A stretch of DNA of 27,504 bases from Krasilnikovozyma curviuscula (taxonomy: Eukaryota; Basidiomycota; Tremellomycetes; Cystofilobasidiales; Mrakiaceae), in assembly GCA_014825775.1 (NCBI GenBank), contig MVAQ01000261.1:1-27504 (forward strand), written 5' to 3'. Numbering within the stretch: position 1 is the stretch's first letter; each line of letters begins with the position of its first letter. The notes under the pieces are model-generated. The model saw only the letters and a list, made by a program, of their open reading frames with translations, made no database searches and was not told the origin of the DNA. The position numbers and the translations under genes were made by a program. Below, piece by piece: positions 1 through 12,107 of the stretch.

Positions 1-290
1 CCCAACGGGTACAGTCATCGTACAGTTATTTTGACTCACTCGGCTTTGACGCTGAGTCATCGCTTTCGGCGCTGACTCATAGCTTCCACGCTGGAACCTT
101 GACCCTGCCCTATATAAGGAGCCCTTAGGGCTGCCTTCTCTTCTTCCCTTTCTTCAACCTGGTATTCTTTGTTACTCTTTGTTGTCCCCAATCCTTGTTA
201 TCCTTGAACCCCCTTGATATCCAAACCCTTCACCACTCATCCCAACCACCCGTTGTGAGTCAAGCTCCCCTCTGCCTGATCCCTAACACA
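1..290 (+). repeat. 5' LTR fragment (U3-R-U5)
   Basis: This is a promoter-like stretch with three TGA(C/G)TCA heptamers (32-38, 53-59, 73-79), a TATATAAG box at 111-118 and then pyrimidine-rich sequence. It ends in CTAACACA at 283-290, as expected for an LTR terminus ending in CA. The TG start is not in the window. No second full LTR copy is present for alignment, so calling this an LTR rests on its position next to pol sequence, the terminal CA and the promoter layout. Confidence 0.6.
111..118 (+). promoter_or_regulatory. TATA box of the LTR promoter
   Basis: TATATAAG lies 32 bp after the third TGA(C/G)TCA site and is followed by a CT-rich stretch typical of fungal transcription starts. Confidence 0.55.
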
Positions 291-291
291 G

Positions 292-705
292 TCAAAGAAA
301 CAACGTACCATTGCATTATCCTCCACCGAAGCAGAATACATGGCGTCCACTCAGGTCACCAAGGAAGCGATGTGGTACCAAGGACTTCTGAAGGAGCTGG
401 GATTTGAAGTCAAAGGTCCTGTTCAGCTCTACGGTGACAACCAAGGTGCTATAGCTCTTGCTAAGAATCCCACATACCACGCCAGGTCTAAGCACATCGA
501 CGTACAGTACCATTTTGTTCGACAAAAGCTGGAAGAACAAAAAATTCAAATTAACTACATCCCAACCGAAATCATGCCCGCAGACGGACTTACCAAAGCT
601 CTAGGAGGTGTCAAACATCTCAAGTTCTGTTCTTATGTGGGCTTGAGAGGTCCCTCAGCGAGGGGGGCTGTTGAAGAAATCGCTGAAGGAACCTCCACGA
701 TTTAG
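292..705 (+). pseudogene. Copia-type RNase H C-terminal pol fragment
   Basis: The frame is open from 280 to the stop at 703-705. It carries the copia RNase H signature SKKQRTIALSSTEAEY (292-339), then YGDNQGAIALAKNP and HARSKHIDVQYHFVRQKL. The usual acidic residues are kept: Glu in STEAEY, Asp in GDNQ and Asp in HID. The fragment starts without a gag-pol ATG because the LTR is fused to it. The first ATG (340) is inside the RNase H fold, so a product from it would lack the first strand. The stop lies inside the 3' LTR, as in several copia elements. The clean frame suggests a recent collapse. Confidence 0.85.
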
Positions 706-790
706 GTTCTTGATTGCATTGACGGGAGTATTTTTATTTTTGTTATTTATGTTAGAGAAATCTGCGACGCGAGTCGCTACAGCTTTTCAC
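669..790 (+). repeat. 3' LTR start after a polypurine tract
   Basis: The sequence GCGAGGGGGGC at about 658-668 is a plausible polypurine tract. The next base opens TGTTGAAG, a typical LTR start. The segment then becomes T-rich with no recognisable end. It shares no overlap with the 5' LTR fragment, as expected if one holds only the LTR start and the other only the LTR end. The right boundary is a guess. Confidence 0.5.
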
Positions 791-793
791 CTC

Positions 794-976
794 AGTCAAC
801 TTCACATCTAGTGTGGTAGTTACTGAGGTAAGTCGTGGTTCTTGATGTATAGAATATCTGGAGGGATGCGTATCAGTATTGCGTAGTTTACTTGCTTTGT
901 TCAACAGGTGTGCTATGCATAGTCAACTTCACATCTAGTGTGGTAGTTACTGAGTTTACTTGCTTTGTTCAACAGG
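794..976 (+). repeat. Imperfect tandem duplication with 34 bp and 23 bp units
   Basis: A 34 bp sequence starting AGTCAACTTCACATCTAGTG occurs at 794-827 and 921-954. A 23 bp sequence, GTTTACTTGCTTTGTTCAAC plus AGG, occurs at 886-908 and 954-976. In the first unit they are separated by 58 bp that begin GTAAGT. In the second unit they abut, sharing one G. This is a tandem duplication with an internal deletion. In the first unit GTAAGT(828)...CAACAG(907) has the size and ends of an 80-nt intron. Confidence 0.85.
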
Positions 977-977
977 A

Positions 978-1169
978 AGTGACTCGATTGCGCCTCCGAT
1001 TCAAAAGGTCAGAGCGCCTGATATTTTATCCGCCGTAAATAAATTAGATTTTTCACCTGAGGTGGCCAGAACCCCATCTGCTTTCCTTGAACGTGGATCA
1101 CTTAAGGGTTCTGTCCATCCAGTTCCCAAGGGAACTGCTTCGCCAAGAGAGATAATGAAATTCATATGA
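978..1169 (+). pseudogene. Orphan coding tail, family unknown
   Basis: After a CAACAG acceptor-like site the frame reads on for about 63 codons to a TGA at 1167-1169, with protein-like composition (for example ARTPSAFLERGSLKGSVHPV). I do not recognise the family. It could be the last exon of a gene whose front was lost when the retroelement inserted or collapsed, or a chance open frame. There is no credible start codon in the same frame other than a TTG-like one inside the repeat. Low confidence. Confidence 0.25.
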
Positions 1170-1821
1170 ACCTTTAATGTATCTGCACCAGGAACTTAGT
1201 ATCAGAAGTAGTTCGAGGTGCAAGTCTTGTGCGCAAATGAAGCAACTATGTAGGAGGCGCGCTTTCGCGCTTAGCAAGTTGCGGCGCTATAACAATACAA
1301 CAAACAATTGAGACCGCCAAAAGTCTGCAACGCCTGCCCAATCATTCGACTCCTAACCACGAATTAATTAACAATTTACGTGTGTAGTCTTCTACATCTA
1401 TAGACCGCTTTTACTAATTGCCACGAACGAAACCAGCGCGCAGATTATTAGGTGTGGAAGAAACTTTCGTCTTTGCTTTGGTTTTCCCGCTGGCCGCCTT
1501 GTGCAACTGAAAGTCCGTGTTGGATCTTCAAATGATTTCTTACGGTGGATTTGGTTTGTCAACTTCATACTCTCTTCAAAAGCAGCTCTAACTGGAGATG
1601 GCGTAACAGCCTAAATCGTGCGTTGCTTGTCAGCTCGATCACTTTGGAACTGCTCAAAAGGGCGTCTTTTACGGTGTCAGGAAAACAAAAACAAAAAAAA
1701 ATGCAGATGCTATACGCAACGCTATGTCTGAGTGACTGATGGGCACCAGCCTCAACTTTCTGTGACCTAAGAGTTTATAGAAAGAGACAGAGAACAGAAG
1801 GACAGAATTCATTTCAAAAGA
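1170..1821. other. Intergenic, no gene seen
   Basis: Short frames only, with no family match. It includes a GC-rich inverted motif (GCGCGCTTTCGCGC near 1258-1271) and AT-rich sequence. The last part is probably the 3' UTR of the HRD3 gene that ends at 1822. Confidence 0.5.
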
Positions 1822-4800
1822 CTAAAACGCTAAAGGTTGAAAGGGTGGTCCTATTCCGGGTGGGGCAGGAGGAGGAGGAGGTGGTGGTGCGTCGGCTGCA
1901 GCAGCGTCAGCGTGAGGTTCCCCTCTTCTTCGTGCATCCTCTTCCTGCCGCTGACGTGTCCACCTTCCTCTCAGATACACCATTCCACCGATGGAAAGCA
2001 TCAGTAGCATTATTGCAAGAATCTGTGCTCGACATTGATGTAAGCCTCTATTTCACATGAACCATCACAAAGAAGAGCAAGAGGAAAAGCCTTGCTACTC
2101 ACTTCTACAACATCGCCATCATCATTATCATTCCAACCATCCATGTCAAGGTGGGGATCGAAGCCACCCTGGCGATCTCTGCCACTGTCATCACCCCACC
2201 CGGCATTTTCCTCGGCGTCTCCTGCGTGGCTTTCATCACCAAGAATGTGTTCTTCGCGAACGGTGCCTGACCCAAATCCACTTTGAAGTTTGAAAGCCTC
2301 TAGCTTTTTCCTCAAGTCACCCGTCAGTAAACCACTAAAGCTGAGCCCACTTGGATCATCCGCCGAAGAAAACAAAGAGAGACTTTTCTGAGACCCGTCG
2401 CCAAAAAGAGAATTTAGTATTGACCGGATGTATAGCTTGAAGAGAGCGAGCATGACAGGAAGCTGAGCCTCGGAGTTCGTTTCCAATGCGAGATCGTAGT
2501 TCCGTTTCGCTAAATGGAAATCCTAGTGAAGGCAAACAAGTCAGAGCAGTCATAGAACAGAGAAAGCGTTCTGAAATGATAGATTACCTGAGAGACACCT
2601 AATCCATGCTCATAGCAATGGCCTAAGTTGAACAGAGCTAATGCTGACACCTGCATACCAGCTGCTGTTTGATAGAACCCAGCCGCCTTTTCGTACTGAG
2701 GTTTTCTATCAGGATCAGCCAGTCCTTTAAAATAGTAGTCTCCTACTTTGACTAAAGCATCAACGTTTATTTGAGCAGCTGAGCGAATATAGTTGTTGAG
2801 CGATATTTGAGCTGTCCGGGTATCAGGTTCGTGTCTTCGCCAGGGAACAGAGTACAGTGCGGTGTCTAGAAGCGCAACGTAGGTGGACATAAGTAACATA
2901 TTCAACGTTTGAACGTTGGTCAAAATGGTGACATGCCTTGGTCAAGAGTGTATGCGATGTTGTTTTGAGCGCTTTCGTAACCTCTCTCCGCCGCCATCCA
3001 CCATCCAACGACAGCTTTATCTGTCTCTCCTCTTTGCCAAGCTCTATCTGCATCTCCAACCACATCATCCGTCCACGAGCCTCTCTCCACGACAGACTTG
3101 AAATGAACCACGGCAGTTGAGCAACTATCAGGCCGGATTCCCTGGGAAATCTGGATGTTTGTTTGGTCGGCATGGATGAGGCCAAGGTAATAATAAGCTT
3201 CAAACGGTGAGCCCCCCCGGGCAGCCAGTTGGAAATAATGGAAGGATGGATTGATTTCTCCTCGGTCCCAATGTATTTTGCCGATATTGACTTGAGCTTC
3301 AGCAAGATCTTGACCAGCAGCTTTTTGGAAGTAATCGAGCGCTTTATTGGCATCTGAAGGAACACCAAGTCCATCCCGGTAGATGATGCCCATAGAGTTG
3401 AGGGATTCGCGCTCGTTGCGCTGAGATCACAAGCGGATTACAAGAAAGATGAGAAAATGTTTTCAATTTCGAGTTACAAAAGGGAGAGAAGGAGTACTCA
3501 CAGCAGCGATGGCTCTCTCAAACCATATTCGAGCCTTCTTGTAATCTTTTCTGATACCTTCGCCCCTCAAACTCATTCTTCCAAGGTACATTGCGGCTTC
3601 GACCATCATAGCATCAGGTTCTTTTGGTTTTCCACCTCTTCCTTTCTGCTGACTGGAGTAACCGTTGTCGTCGTTGGGCCAAGCGATTCGAGCAACTCTC
3701 AGGAAGTATTCTCTGGCTTTTCCGAAGTCTTGAGTAATCATGCCCACCCCATCAGCTCCCGATGCGACACCTCCTGGAACGGTGTAGATGGAGCCAAAGT
3801 AATACATTCGACCCAGGCCAACGGCGTGAAAATGCCCTCCTCGATCTGCATGGAACTGATATAAGTCGAGACAGGATCAGTCATATTTTGCTTCAAGTTA
3901 ATCCTTTTCCATGCAACTCACTTGATAATACTCAAGAATGTCACTCCAACTCTCGCCCCCCGCTCGAGCTTTGCCTGCCTTCATGACAGCCCTGCCTTCT
4001 TTCGCACCAGTTCCCGCCTCAGATGCTCCACTTCCATACACACCGCCGCTAAGGTCACTGACTTTGGTTGTTGTAGGAGTCAATGTTCTTCCTCCTGGTG
4101 GTCCAGTGGAGAAATGTTCGAAAGCTCTTTTTGCGAGGGGTTGGTAGTGGGAGAGAGAAACGAGACACGACTCTGGGACGCTGATTCCTGAGAAGGAGCG
4201 GTACGCTAGTGCTTGAGATGCTGCTTGATGATTTTGGAGAGACGCAAACGTGTAGTGAAGAACAGACTGAGAGGTCAAGAAGATGCGACAAACCTGTTAG
4301 AGGCAGAGGAGCTAAACACAGAGCTGGTCACTTACCTTTCCTGGATCAATTTCACAAACAGACCCAAATCCAGTTGCGTAGAAAAACCCAAGCATGTAGT
4401 GTGCTGTTGCGTTACCAGTCAAATCAGCATGTGTTTTGTAACTTCGGAACGCTAATCTAACATTTTGCTGTACTGGAGCAGGAGGAAGCTGAAGCAAATG
4501 AATATTTTTTAAAAAAATCAGACACTATATATTCAGAGAAACACCTGAACGACTCACCAAAGCAAAGTGTCCTCTTGTGCCCCAAGCGTCGAGGCATCCG
4601 TCCTCTTCCGTTGCTAACCTCAACAGCTCCTTGACCTCCTGGCCTTTCTTTTTCAATTCTTCTTTGACTCTTTCAGTACTCTTGGAACCTTTGACGCCAG
4701 TCTTGATTCCCACTGACCCCAACAGAGAGCGTTTCCAATAGCCCAAGATCCCACCGGGTCCTCCGTATACAGGATTCGCTTGGGTGAGGAATGTCTGAGG

Positions 4801-5242
4801 AGCGATGAGTGGTGATGCACGTAATGCTGGGCTGGATAATAGATTGTTCATCTGTGCAAGGTATTGCAGGGCCAGCGTATGAGAGCGGCAGGCATTTACC
4901 GGAGGATCTGTCGTTCGAGAAAGATACGTGAGTAAGATCACGGTGATTTTTTTTTTTACAAAGATGGCCAGGTCAGTGTCTCACCTAAAGCTAATCCATC
5001 ACCCTGATCCTGTCCATCACCCAATTCAGGAGATATCTATACGAAAGACCGCCGCATTCATCAGCAAAATCCAGTCGAGCAGCGCTACTTGCTGGAAAAC
5101 TCACCAGATCCTGGACTTGGACAGGCTGGTCCTGCTCTAGAACAACCGCAGCATCCTGAGCTTCCACATCAGCTGCCAGGAAGGTTGCCAGCAACGCTAG
5201 CAGTAAAAGTAACGCAGGCGTCCTACGAAACCGCCTCGTCAT
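1822..5242 (-). CDS. HRD3: HRD3/SEL1L: Sel1-repeat subunit of the ERAD ubiquitin ligase
   Basis: Ten exons (minus order): 5242-5105, 5036-4985, 4907-4558, 4488-4336, 4266-3922, 3855-3502, 3420-2937, 2865-2588, 2522-2103, 2022-1822; all phases close, giving 924 aa. Known role: ER-membrane partner of the Hrd1 E3 ligase that receives misfolded luminal glycoproteins for retrotranslocation. Visible parts: signal peptide (residues 1 to about 28, Leu-rich, VEA|Q), many Sel1/TPR-like repeats (for example HYMLGFFYATGFG, NSMGIIYRDGLGV, NLGHCYEHGLGV), the conserved DFHLAKRNYDLALETN block, one TM (about 859-879) and a short cytosolic tail with a Pro run. The start at 5242 is chosen because it puts the signal peptide first; the frame stays open upstream to 5452. 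The intron at 2936-2866 is GC-AG. It resembles HRD3 more than the budding-yeast chitin-synthase Sel1 proteins because of the TM and the signal peptide. Confidence 0.9.
2866..2936 (-). other. HRD3: GC-AG intron in HRD3
   Basis: The exon ends LDQ and the intron begins GCATGT and ends TTCTAG. Only this donor keeps phase with the next exon, which starts DTALYSVPWRRHEPD. A GT donor a few bases later (GTCACC) breaks the frame. Confidence 0.75.
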
Positions 5243-5772
5243 GTTCGACAGCGCTACAATCTGCCAGCCCAAATGATTCCAAGGACAACAGGGTCCTGAG
5301 AGAGAGAAGAGCTCCCACCAGAGCAAGCAAGGATGAGATGGGTTCGAATGGACCAGCGATGCTGAAAGTGATAAGTGGGGTCGTAGGCTTCGCTGGCGGC
5401 GTGGCTCTCGTCCTGTGCGCCGTGGCGTTGTTAGCAGACCGCAATGTAACACTGAAGCAAACCAACGATATTGCGATATTGCCTCTGCTTAACATAGCGA
5501 CTTGCAAGTGGGGCGCTGCAAGTGAGCAATCTCTAGATAATGATTGAAATATGCAAGGAGGTACGAATTGCTATCCAACGCAGTGTGGCATGTGGCCTTT
5601 GATTCTGGTACGCTGTCTACAAGCCAGAAAGATACACACATTGCTCTACAGTCCGTCGCAATACAGTAAATAATTAGGTGGGTGATGATTAAACGTTGAT
5701 TAGGATATATAGATGCAATTAGCTGGTCGTAGGTGGTTCGTGCGAAGGAGGGGTTGGGTCGGTTTCACACAT
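5243..5772 (-). promoter_or_regulatory. HRD3 5' flank
   Basis: These 530 bp lie between the HRD3 start and the stop of the upstream minus-strand gene. They hold the presumed promoter and 5' UTR of HRD3. No clear TATA box. The HRD3 frame stays open upstream to 5452. An antisense open frame with a hydrophobic stretch also crosses it, but I take that as chance. Confidence 0.4.
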
Positions 5773-6758
5773 TTAGTGCTGGAGTTCCTGCTTCTCCTCA
5801 TCGTCGACCGTGATGATGTAGATGTGCGAGTTCTTGGAGGTAAGGGAGAAGGAGTCAAAAAAGACGGCGAAGAATCCGATGACAGCCAATCCGACTATAA
5901 AAGGACAATGAGATGTTAGTGCTGCGTTTCGAGCCTTCTCTTCTCTTGACGGAGCGTAGTACTCACACAGAACCCAGGAGAAAGCTTGGATGGAAATGAC
6001 TCTGGAGCATTGGCCGACGAAAGACTGGTACGATTGAGGGAAGGCGCTGACAGGGAGGTTGCATTTTTGCCAGTGGTTGAATGGAGTGCTTTGCAACTGA
6101 GCAGGATTCAGTGACAATACAAGTCAAATTTTGTCAGCGAACGAACTCAGCTAAACCACAGTGATTTGCGCAACAGGGAGGAGGAAGGACGTACCACACC
6201 AGCAACAGTGCCGGCCATAACACCGAAAGTGAGGAAGAAGAACATGACCATAACATTTGGAAGCCTAAAGAGCGGGAATGGCGAGAGTGCAATGGAAGTA
6301 CAGTCAGATTAAATCCTCAATGAATCGAAATTGACGATCTTAGAAGAAAGAAAAAGAAACATAGAGACCAGAACGTACCAAGCGTGGAAGATACCGAAGA
6401 GAAGACCAGCGATGGTAGTGAACAGAAGCAAGCCATGGACGTGGTAGTATTCAGGAGCAGGCTAGAAAAATCATCTAACATGAGCAATGCCCAGCTGGAA
6501 ACGGATGAAGAAAAAAAATTAGGCTTACCCATCTGCCTGGAACGTTTCCAACTCTGTTCAATTGTTGAGAAACCAGACCAAGGGCAACGACCTTGTGATG
6601 AGAAAAGAAAGGTAAGGAAAATCTTCTACAGGGTTTTGCCCGAGTAGGAAAAAAGGAAAAGAAAAAGCTCTACTCACATCGATAACACACCAGATAACGA
6701 AGAAGGTGAAAAACAAGATCTGTCTTGTGCTTCCGAAGAGGAGAGAGGCTCTGGACAT
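5773..6758 (-). CDS. Small four-TM membrane protein, MARVEL-like
   Basis: Six exons (minus order): 6758-6678, 6591-6529, 6461-6379, 6264-6195, 6096-5967, 5894-5773; all phases close, giving 182 aa. Four hydrophobic segments are visible: about residues 12-35, 57-76, 77-99 and 132-157. The long loop between TM3 and TM4 contains two cysteines (about 111 and 129), and the tail is short and acidic. The length, four-TM layout and paired loop cysteines recall MARVEL-domain proteins such as the Nce102 group, which organise plasma-membrane domains. No diagnostic motif lets me fix the family. It shares orientation with HRD3, with 530 bp between them, so co-transcription is unlikely. The intron-rich structure is certain; the function is not known. 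Confidence 0.75.
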
Positions 6759-8163
6759 TTTGGCTGGAGGGTGAAAGTGAGAAGACTGGGTCTGTGAGAT
6801 TACGAAGGACTAAGAAGTTACGACGGTGAGAAAGGAATGGCGTCGATAAGTGTTTGTTTTGATTTGATTATCCAGTGAAGCCCGGCGTACTTACTCGAAA
6901 GGAAGACTGCTGATGGGATGGGATGGGAGGGGAAAAAGATGGTTATGTCGGAAGCTTGCCTTATATACCTTTTCTGAGTCAGCGTGTCATCGCAGGAAAA
7001 AAAAGTTGACCCGACGTAATCCTCTCTGAGAGCAGATGTCCGCGTCCGTTCGGCGGCTGAGACCCAAACGCTAAGCTGATTTCCTCGAAGATAGCAATAT
7101 GGAGTGCGATAGTAACACAGCAAACAAGAGTTCTTTACTACTTGAAAACATCTGTTCTGGGTGTGCAGATGTCCAATGGGACCCTTCCCTTTGCCCTGTT
7201 CGTGGGGAGGAAGGAAAAAAAAAGGAGAAGCGCTTGCGTCATGGCGCCTGACGAGTCCACGCGACTTCGGTCGACCCAACGCCTTCACCAAAACACGGAT
7301 TCAAACCTTTGCTTACATTAAAAAATTTTCACATTCTTTTTTTTTTTTGGTTTTAGTGCGAATTGGGTCGGCCTCTTCACCTGTCGTCCCCCAGCGGACT
7401 AATGGTAGGTAATCAAGGGCGGCGATTCCGTTCTAGCGCTTGCTGCTCGATGGGCAAAGCTCTTTGTCTGTGTTCTACATCTCTCTACAAATTCTTCTCT
7501 GCGCTCAGACTTCCATTTTGGAAGACCTAGGCCAGACTGCAGCTCGTGTGACCTTGCCCGACCGCCCAAGTACGGAGAGAGTTGGACGATCGATCGCTTT
7601 AAAATTATAGGAGAAAAGCACTACGTAAACGTAACCTACCTGTTTTTTTGCCCCTTCACCAATCAGCTTGTCTGAAGAATAAGAGACAGGAGCTACTTGA
7701 CATTGCCAGATTTAGCAGTCTATCTTGTTCGATGGGCTCATTCGAGATGGCAGCTGTTCTCCTCCGTAAAAGCCTAAACCTAACAACATGGTAGACCTTC
7801 ACCATCCGCGTCGCATCACTTGTAAATGGACATGGAATTCTCGCGGTATCTACCAGAGTTCTCCACCCGGTGATGGTAGAGATCAGATGTACAAAAGAGC
7901 TACAGCTGCAGAGACATCTTCTTCGGTTCCCTAAGTCGCGACAGCCAGTACTCTTAAGCTCGCTCATGCGATTTGCGGACCTCACTTCTCCCACGCTCCC
8001 ACACTTCAAAGACATGGTTCAAAGATTTTTAGTTCAGTCAGAGATTGGCAGAGGCTTGGTGCACTTGAAGGTGGAAAATCATATATTGCATAAAGCACAA
8101 ACGCAAATCTATAGAACCCGCACCGAAAGTCCAACGTTTAAGAACGACAGCTTAACCAACAAT
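6759..8163. other. Intergenic region, no gene recognised
   Basis: About 1.4 kb between two minus-strand genes. It should contain the promoter of the four-TM gene (near 6760-7100) and the 3' UTR of the fucose synthase gene (near 8000-8163). Several open frames of 80-157 codons occur on both strands, but none shows a family motif or joins into a longer spliced frame. A T run lies near 7335-7350. An unidentified non-coding transcript cannot be excluded. No tRNA-like fold was seen. Confidence 0.5.
6961..6968 (-). promoter_or_regulatory. TATA-like box upstream of the four-TM gene
   Basis: On the minus strand the sequence reads GGTATATAAGGC, about 200 nt before the ATG at 6758. Position and orientation fit a promoter. 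Confidence 0.45.
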
Positions 8164-10155
<1,992 letters not shown>

Positions 10156-10294
10156 TTTGCAGTTTGATTTTGGGCGTTCGCAGGTACCACTAGCACTCGA
10201 CGCGGAACCTGGTGCGCAGTAGTTCCGAACAACTCAACATTTTGGACTTGCAATTTTTACTAGGTGCGAGGGTGAACAAGCTCTTCTTAGCTCT
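10156..10294 (-). promoter_or_regulatory. Short promoter gap of the fucose synthase gene
   Basis: Only 139 bp separate the fucose synthase ATG (10155) from the stop of the upstream oxygenase gene (10295), both on the minus strand. The fucose synthase promoter and the oxygenase 3' end must share this gap. No TATA box seen. Confidence 0.4.
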
Positions 10295-11842
10295 TTACAC
10301 GTAGTAGGTGACCTTCTTGCCCAACACAACCTCAGTCACTTGGCCAGCGCCCGCATTCGCCTTGTCTTCGTACGCCTCGCGCCCTGTCCTGCGAATCCGC
10401 TCAGCCAACCATTCCGCTTGGGTAGGTGCCCTTCCACCTTCATCTATCCTAGACTGGAACGGATGTACGTATCCCTCCCGTTGGAGCAGCGGTGACTCTG
10501 TCAGTGGGTTCAGTTCGAGATCGCGTCGGAAACGCGCAAAGTGGATGAGGATGAGACGGAGAATGTTTTGCTGATCAGTTGGCGGAGTGATCACGCGATG
10601 ACGGGTAGCTTTGAGCCATTCTCCAGAGACGAATTGCAATGCCTAAGCCATAGGAATTCAAGTTGTATCAGCGCAAGTTAATTTGACAGCCACCTACAAT
10701 ATCGTTAGTACCTACATCAGCAACGTTGACCACTACAGCTCCTTCTTTATAGCTCACATACTTCCACTTGTTGTCGTTGGTAAGCTGAATAAGAGAGGAG
10801 AAGGACAAGGGTAAGGAGTCAACGACTTTTGAATGAGACGGTCCATCGCGATTAACAAGTCCGCGCTAGTCCACTTACAATTTGGAGAGCTGAAATTGGT
10901 TGAGAGAACAGAAGACTGAGAGAGTTGTAGTCGGTGTGGCCTTTTCCCCATATTCCTAACTGTAGATCAAGAAGTGAGGGGTTGTTCATGAAGGAACTAG
11001 CGACGAGAAGGAACCATGTTCACTGACAGTCTTCGCTTCTTCTTCCTGTGTCCTGGGGTGGTAACCCATGTATCTCTGATTGGAGTTACCAATAGGCTTC
11101 TGTTCTTGGTCGTGCAGATTCCACAGCGTCTCTTCCGGCAGCTCGAGGACAAGGGACACAATGGTACAAAGTTTTCGGACAATGTGATTGTGGATGTGAG
11201 ACGCGAATGCCTCGATTTCAGCCAAGTAAGGGCTGAGTGCCGGTGGATGGTTAGAAATCAGAGGTTCTTGGAACGACTTTGACTCGAAGTTGTAGTGCTG
11301 CGCGATGGAAACTACAATGAGCCTCGAACCGCCACCGAAGGAAATCGTCCATTTGCTGACTTACTTCGATGTTGTCTCTCACGCCATCTTTCTCCCATAT
11401 CCCTCTGAGTTTGTACCCAGAGAAAGACCCTCCATTCAAGTCGGCGGCATACGGCAGTTTGTCCTCCTCTGGGATTCCAGTGATGATGAGCTGGGCTATG
11501 GCTGTTTGCCTCTCAATCTGATAACGCCGGCAATGTCATTGGAAGAGAAAACGAAGATAGAAAGCAAGGTATTTGTGTACCACGAACCTGCTCCTGGGTG
11601 ACGCCTGAGCCAGTGACGAGCATGAAGCCGTCCACTACCAAAGCCTTTTTAGCTCTGGCGACGAGGTCCTTTCTAGTATGTGGGTCCTGGCTGTCAAGGA
11701 GATTGAGGTCGATGGTCTCGAGTGAGGCCCATTCGAGGTCTTGTTGTGTTTCATGGGGTGGAATCCATGGTTCGAGAGGCGGCGGTTGTTGTTTGTTTAC
11801 GAGGTGCCGGTCTGTTGCTGCTGGCTGCGCGATGGGCGACAT
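10295..11842 (-). CDS. 2-oxoglutarate/Fe(II) oxygenase, isopenicillin-N-synthase-like (copy 1)
   Basis: Six exons (minus order): 11842-11588, 11517-11365, 11297-11028, 10959-10879, 10784-10716, 10642-10295; all phases close, giving 391 aa. Iron ligands: His234 and Asp236 in GKGHTDYNSL, and His291 in KATRHRVITPP. The co-substrate Arg is probably Arg305, but the usual R-x-S is R-L-I here. An N-terminal DIOX_N-like region and the insert ADLNGGSFSGYKLRGIWE match fungal members. The substrate is unknown; such enzymes hydroxylate, desaturate or cyclise small molecules. The donor of exon 5 was set at 10716 because NVAD|ALQFVSGEW then aligns with copy 2 at 23636-25411. A second GTAGGT donor 18 nt on would add six residues. 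It is divergent from a permease gene 265 bp away. Confidence 0.88.
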
Positions 11843-12107
11843 TGATTGTTTGCTTTAGTATATGTATTATACAGTAACTTGACTGTTGTTGAGTCAACGG
11901 AGGTGTGGAAATCATTGTTGCACCATCGAGGAGGGCGGCGATGAGCGATCCGGTGCTAGAAAAGCACGTCAGTTGAGGACCGACGCACGAACCATCGAGG
12001 AGAAATGTCAACATCAACAAAGATTAATCCAGTATTTATATTATGGCTCTTTTCTCCTCTTCTTTACCACATCCCTCTGCTGTTCACTGTCACTCATCGT
12101 TATCCAT
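11843..12107. promoter_or_regulatory. Divergent promoter between oxygenase and permease
   Basis: These 265 bp serve both start codons. They contain TGAGTCA at 11890-11896 (a Gcn4/AP-1-type site), a 12 bp direct repeat ACCATCGAGGAG at 11922-11933 and 11991-12002, and AT-rich TATA-like stretches near each end (11855-11875 for the minus gene, 12034-12043 for the plus gene). Co-regulation of the pair is an inference. Confidence 0.5.

Larger units (their letters stand above)
1..790 (+). mobile_element. Collapsed Ty1/copia LTR retrotransposon remnant
   Basis: Three parts are visible. The first is an LTR piece with a TATA box, ending at about 290 in CTAACACA. The second is the RNase H end of a copia-type pol (292-705). 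The third is a purine tract at about 657-667 followed by TGTTGAAG at 669, the usual start of an LTR. PBS, gag, protease, integrase and most of the reverse transcriptase are absent: the LTR end is joined directly to RNase H sequence. The element cannot move by itself. The left limit may lie outside the window. The right limit of the 3' LTR is not visible, so 790 is approximate. Confidence 0.8.

Noticed and set aside
5089..5547. Plus-strand open frame with a hydrophobic stretch opposite the HRD3 start
   Set aside because: It overlaps the HRD3 signal-peptide exon and first intron antisense, has no family motif and no splice structure.
6818..7291. 157-codon minus-strand frame upstream of the four-TM gene
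   Set aside because: It crosses the presumed TATA box and has random composition and no motifs.
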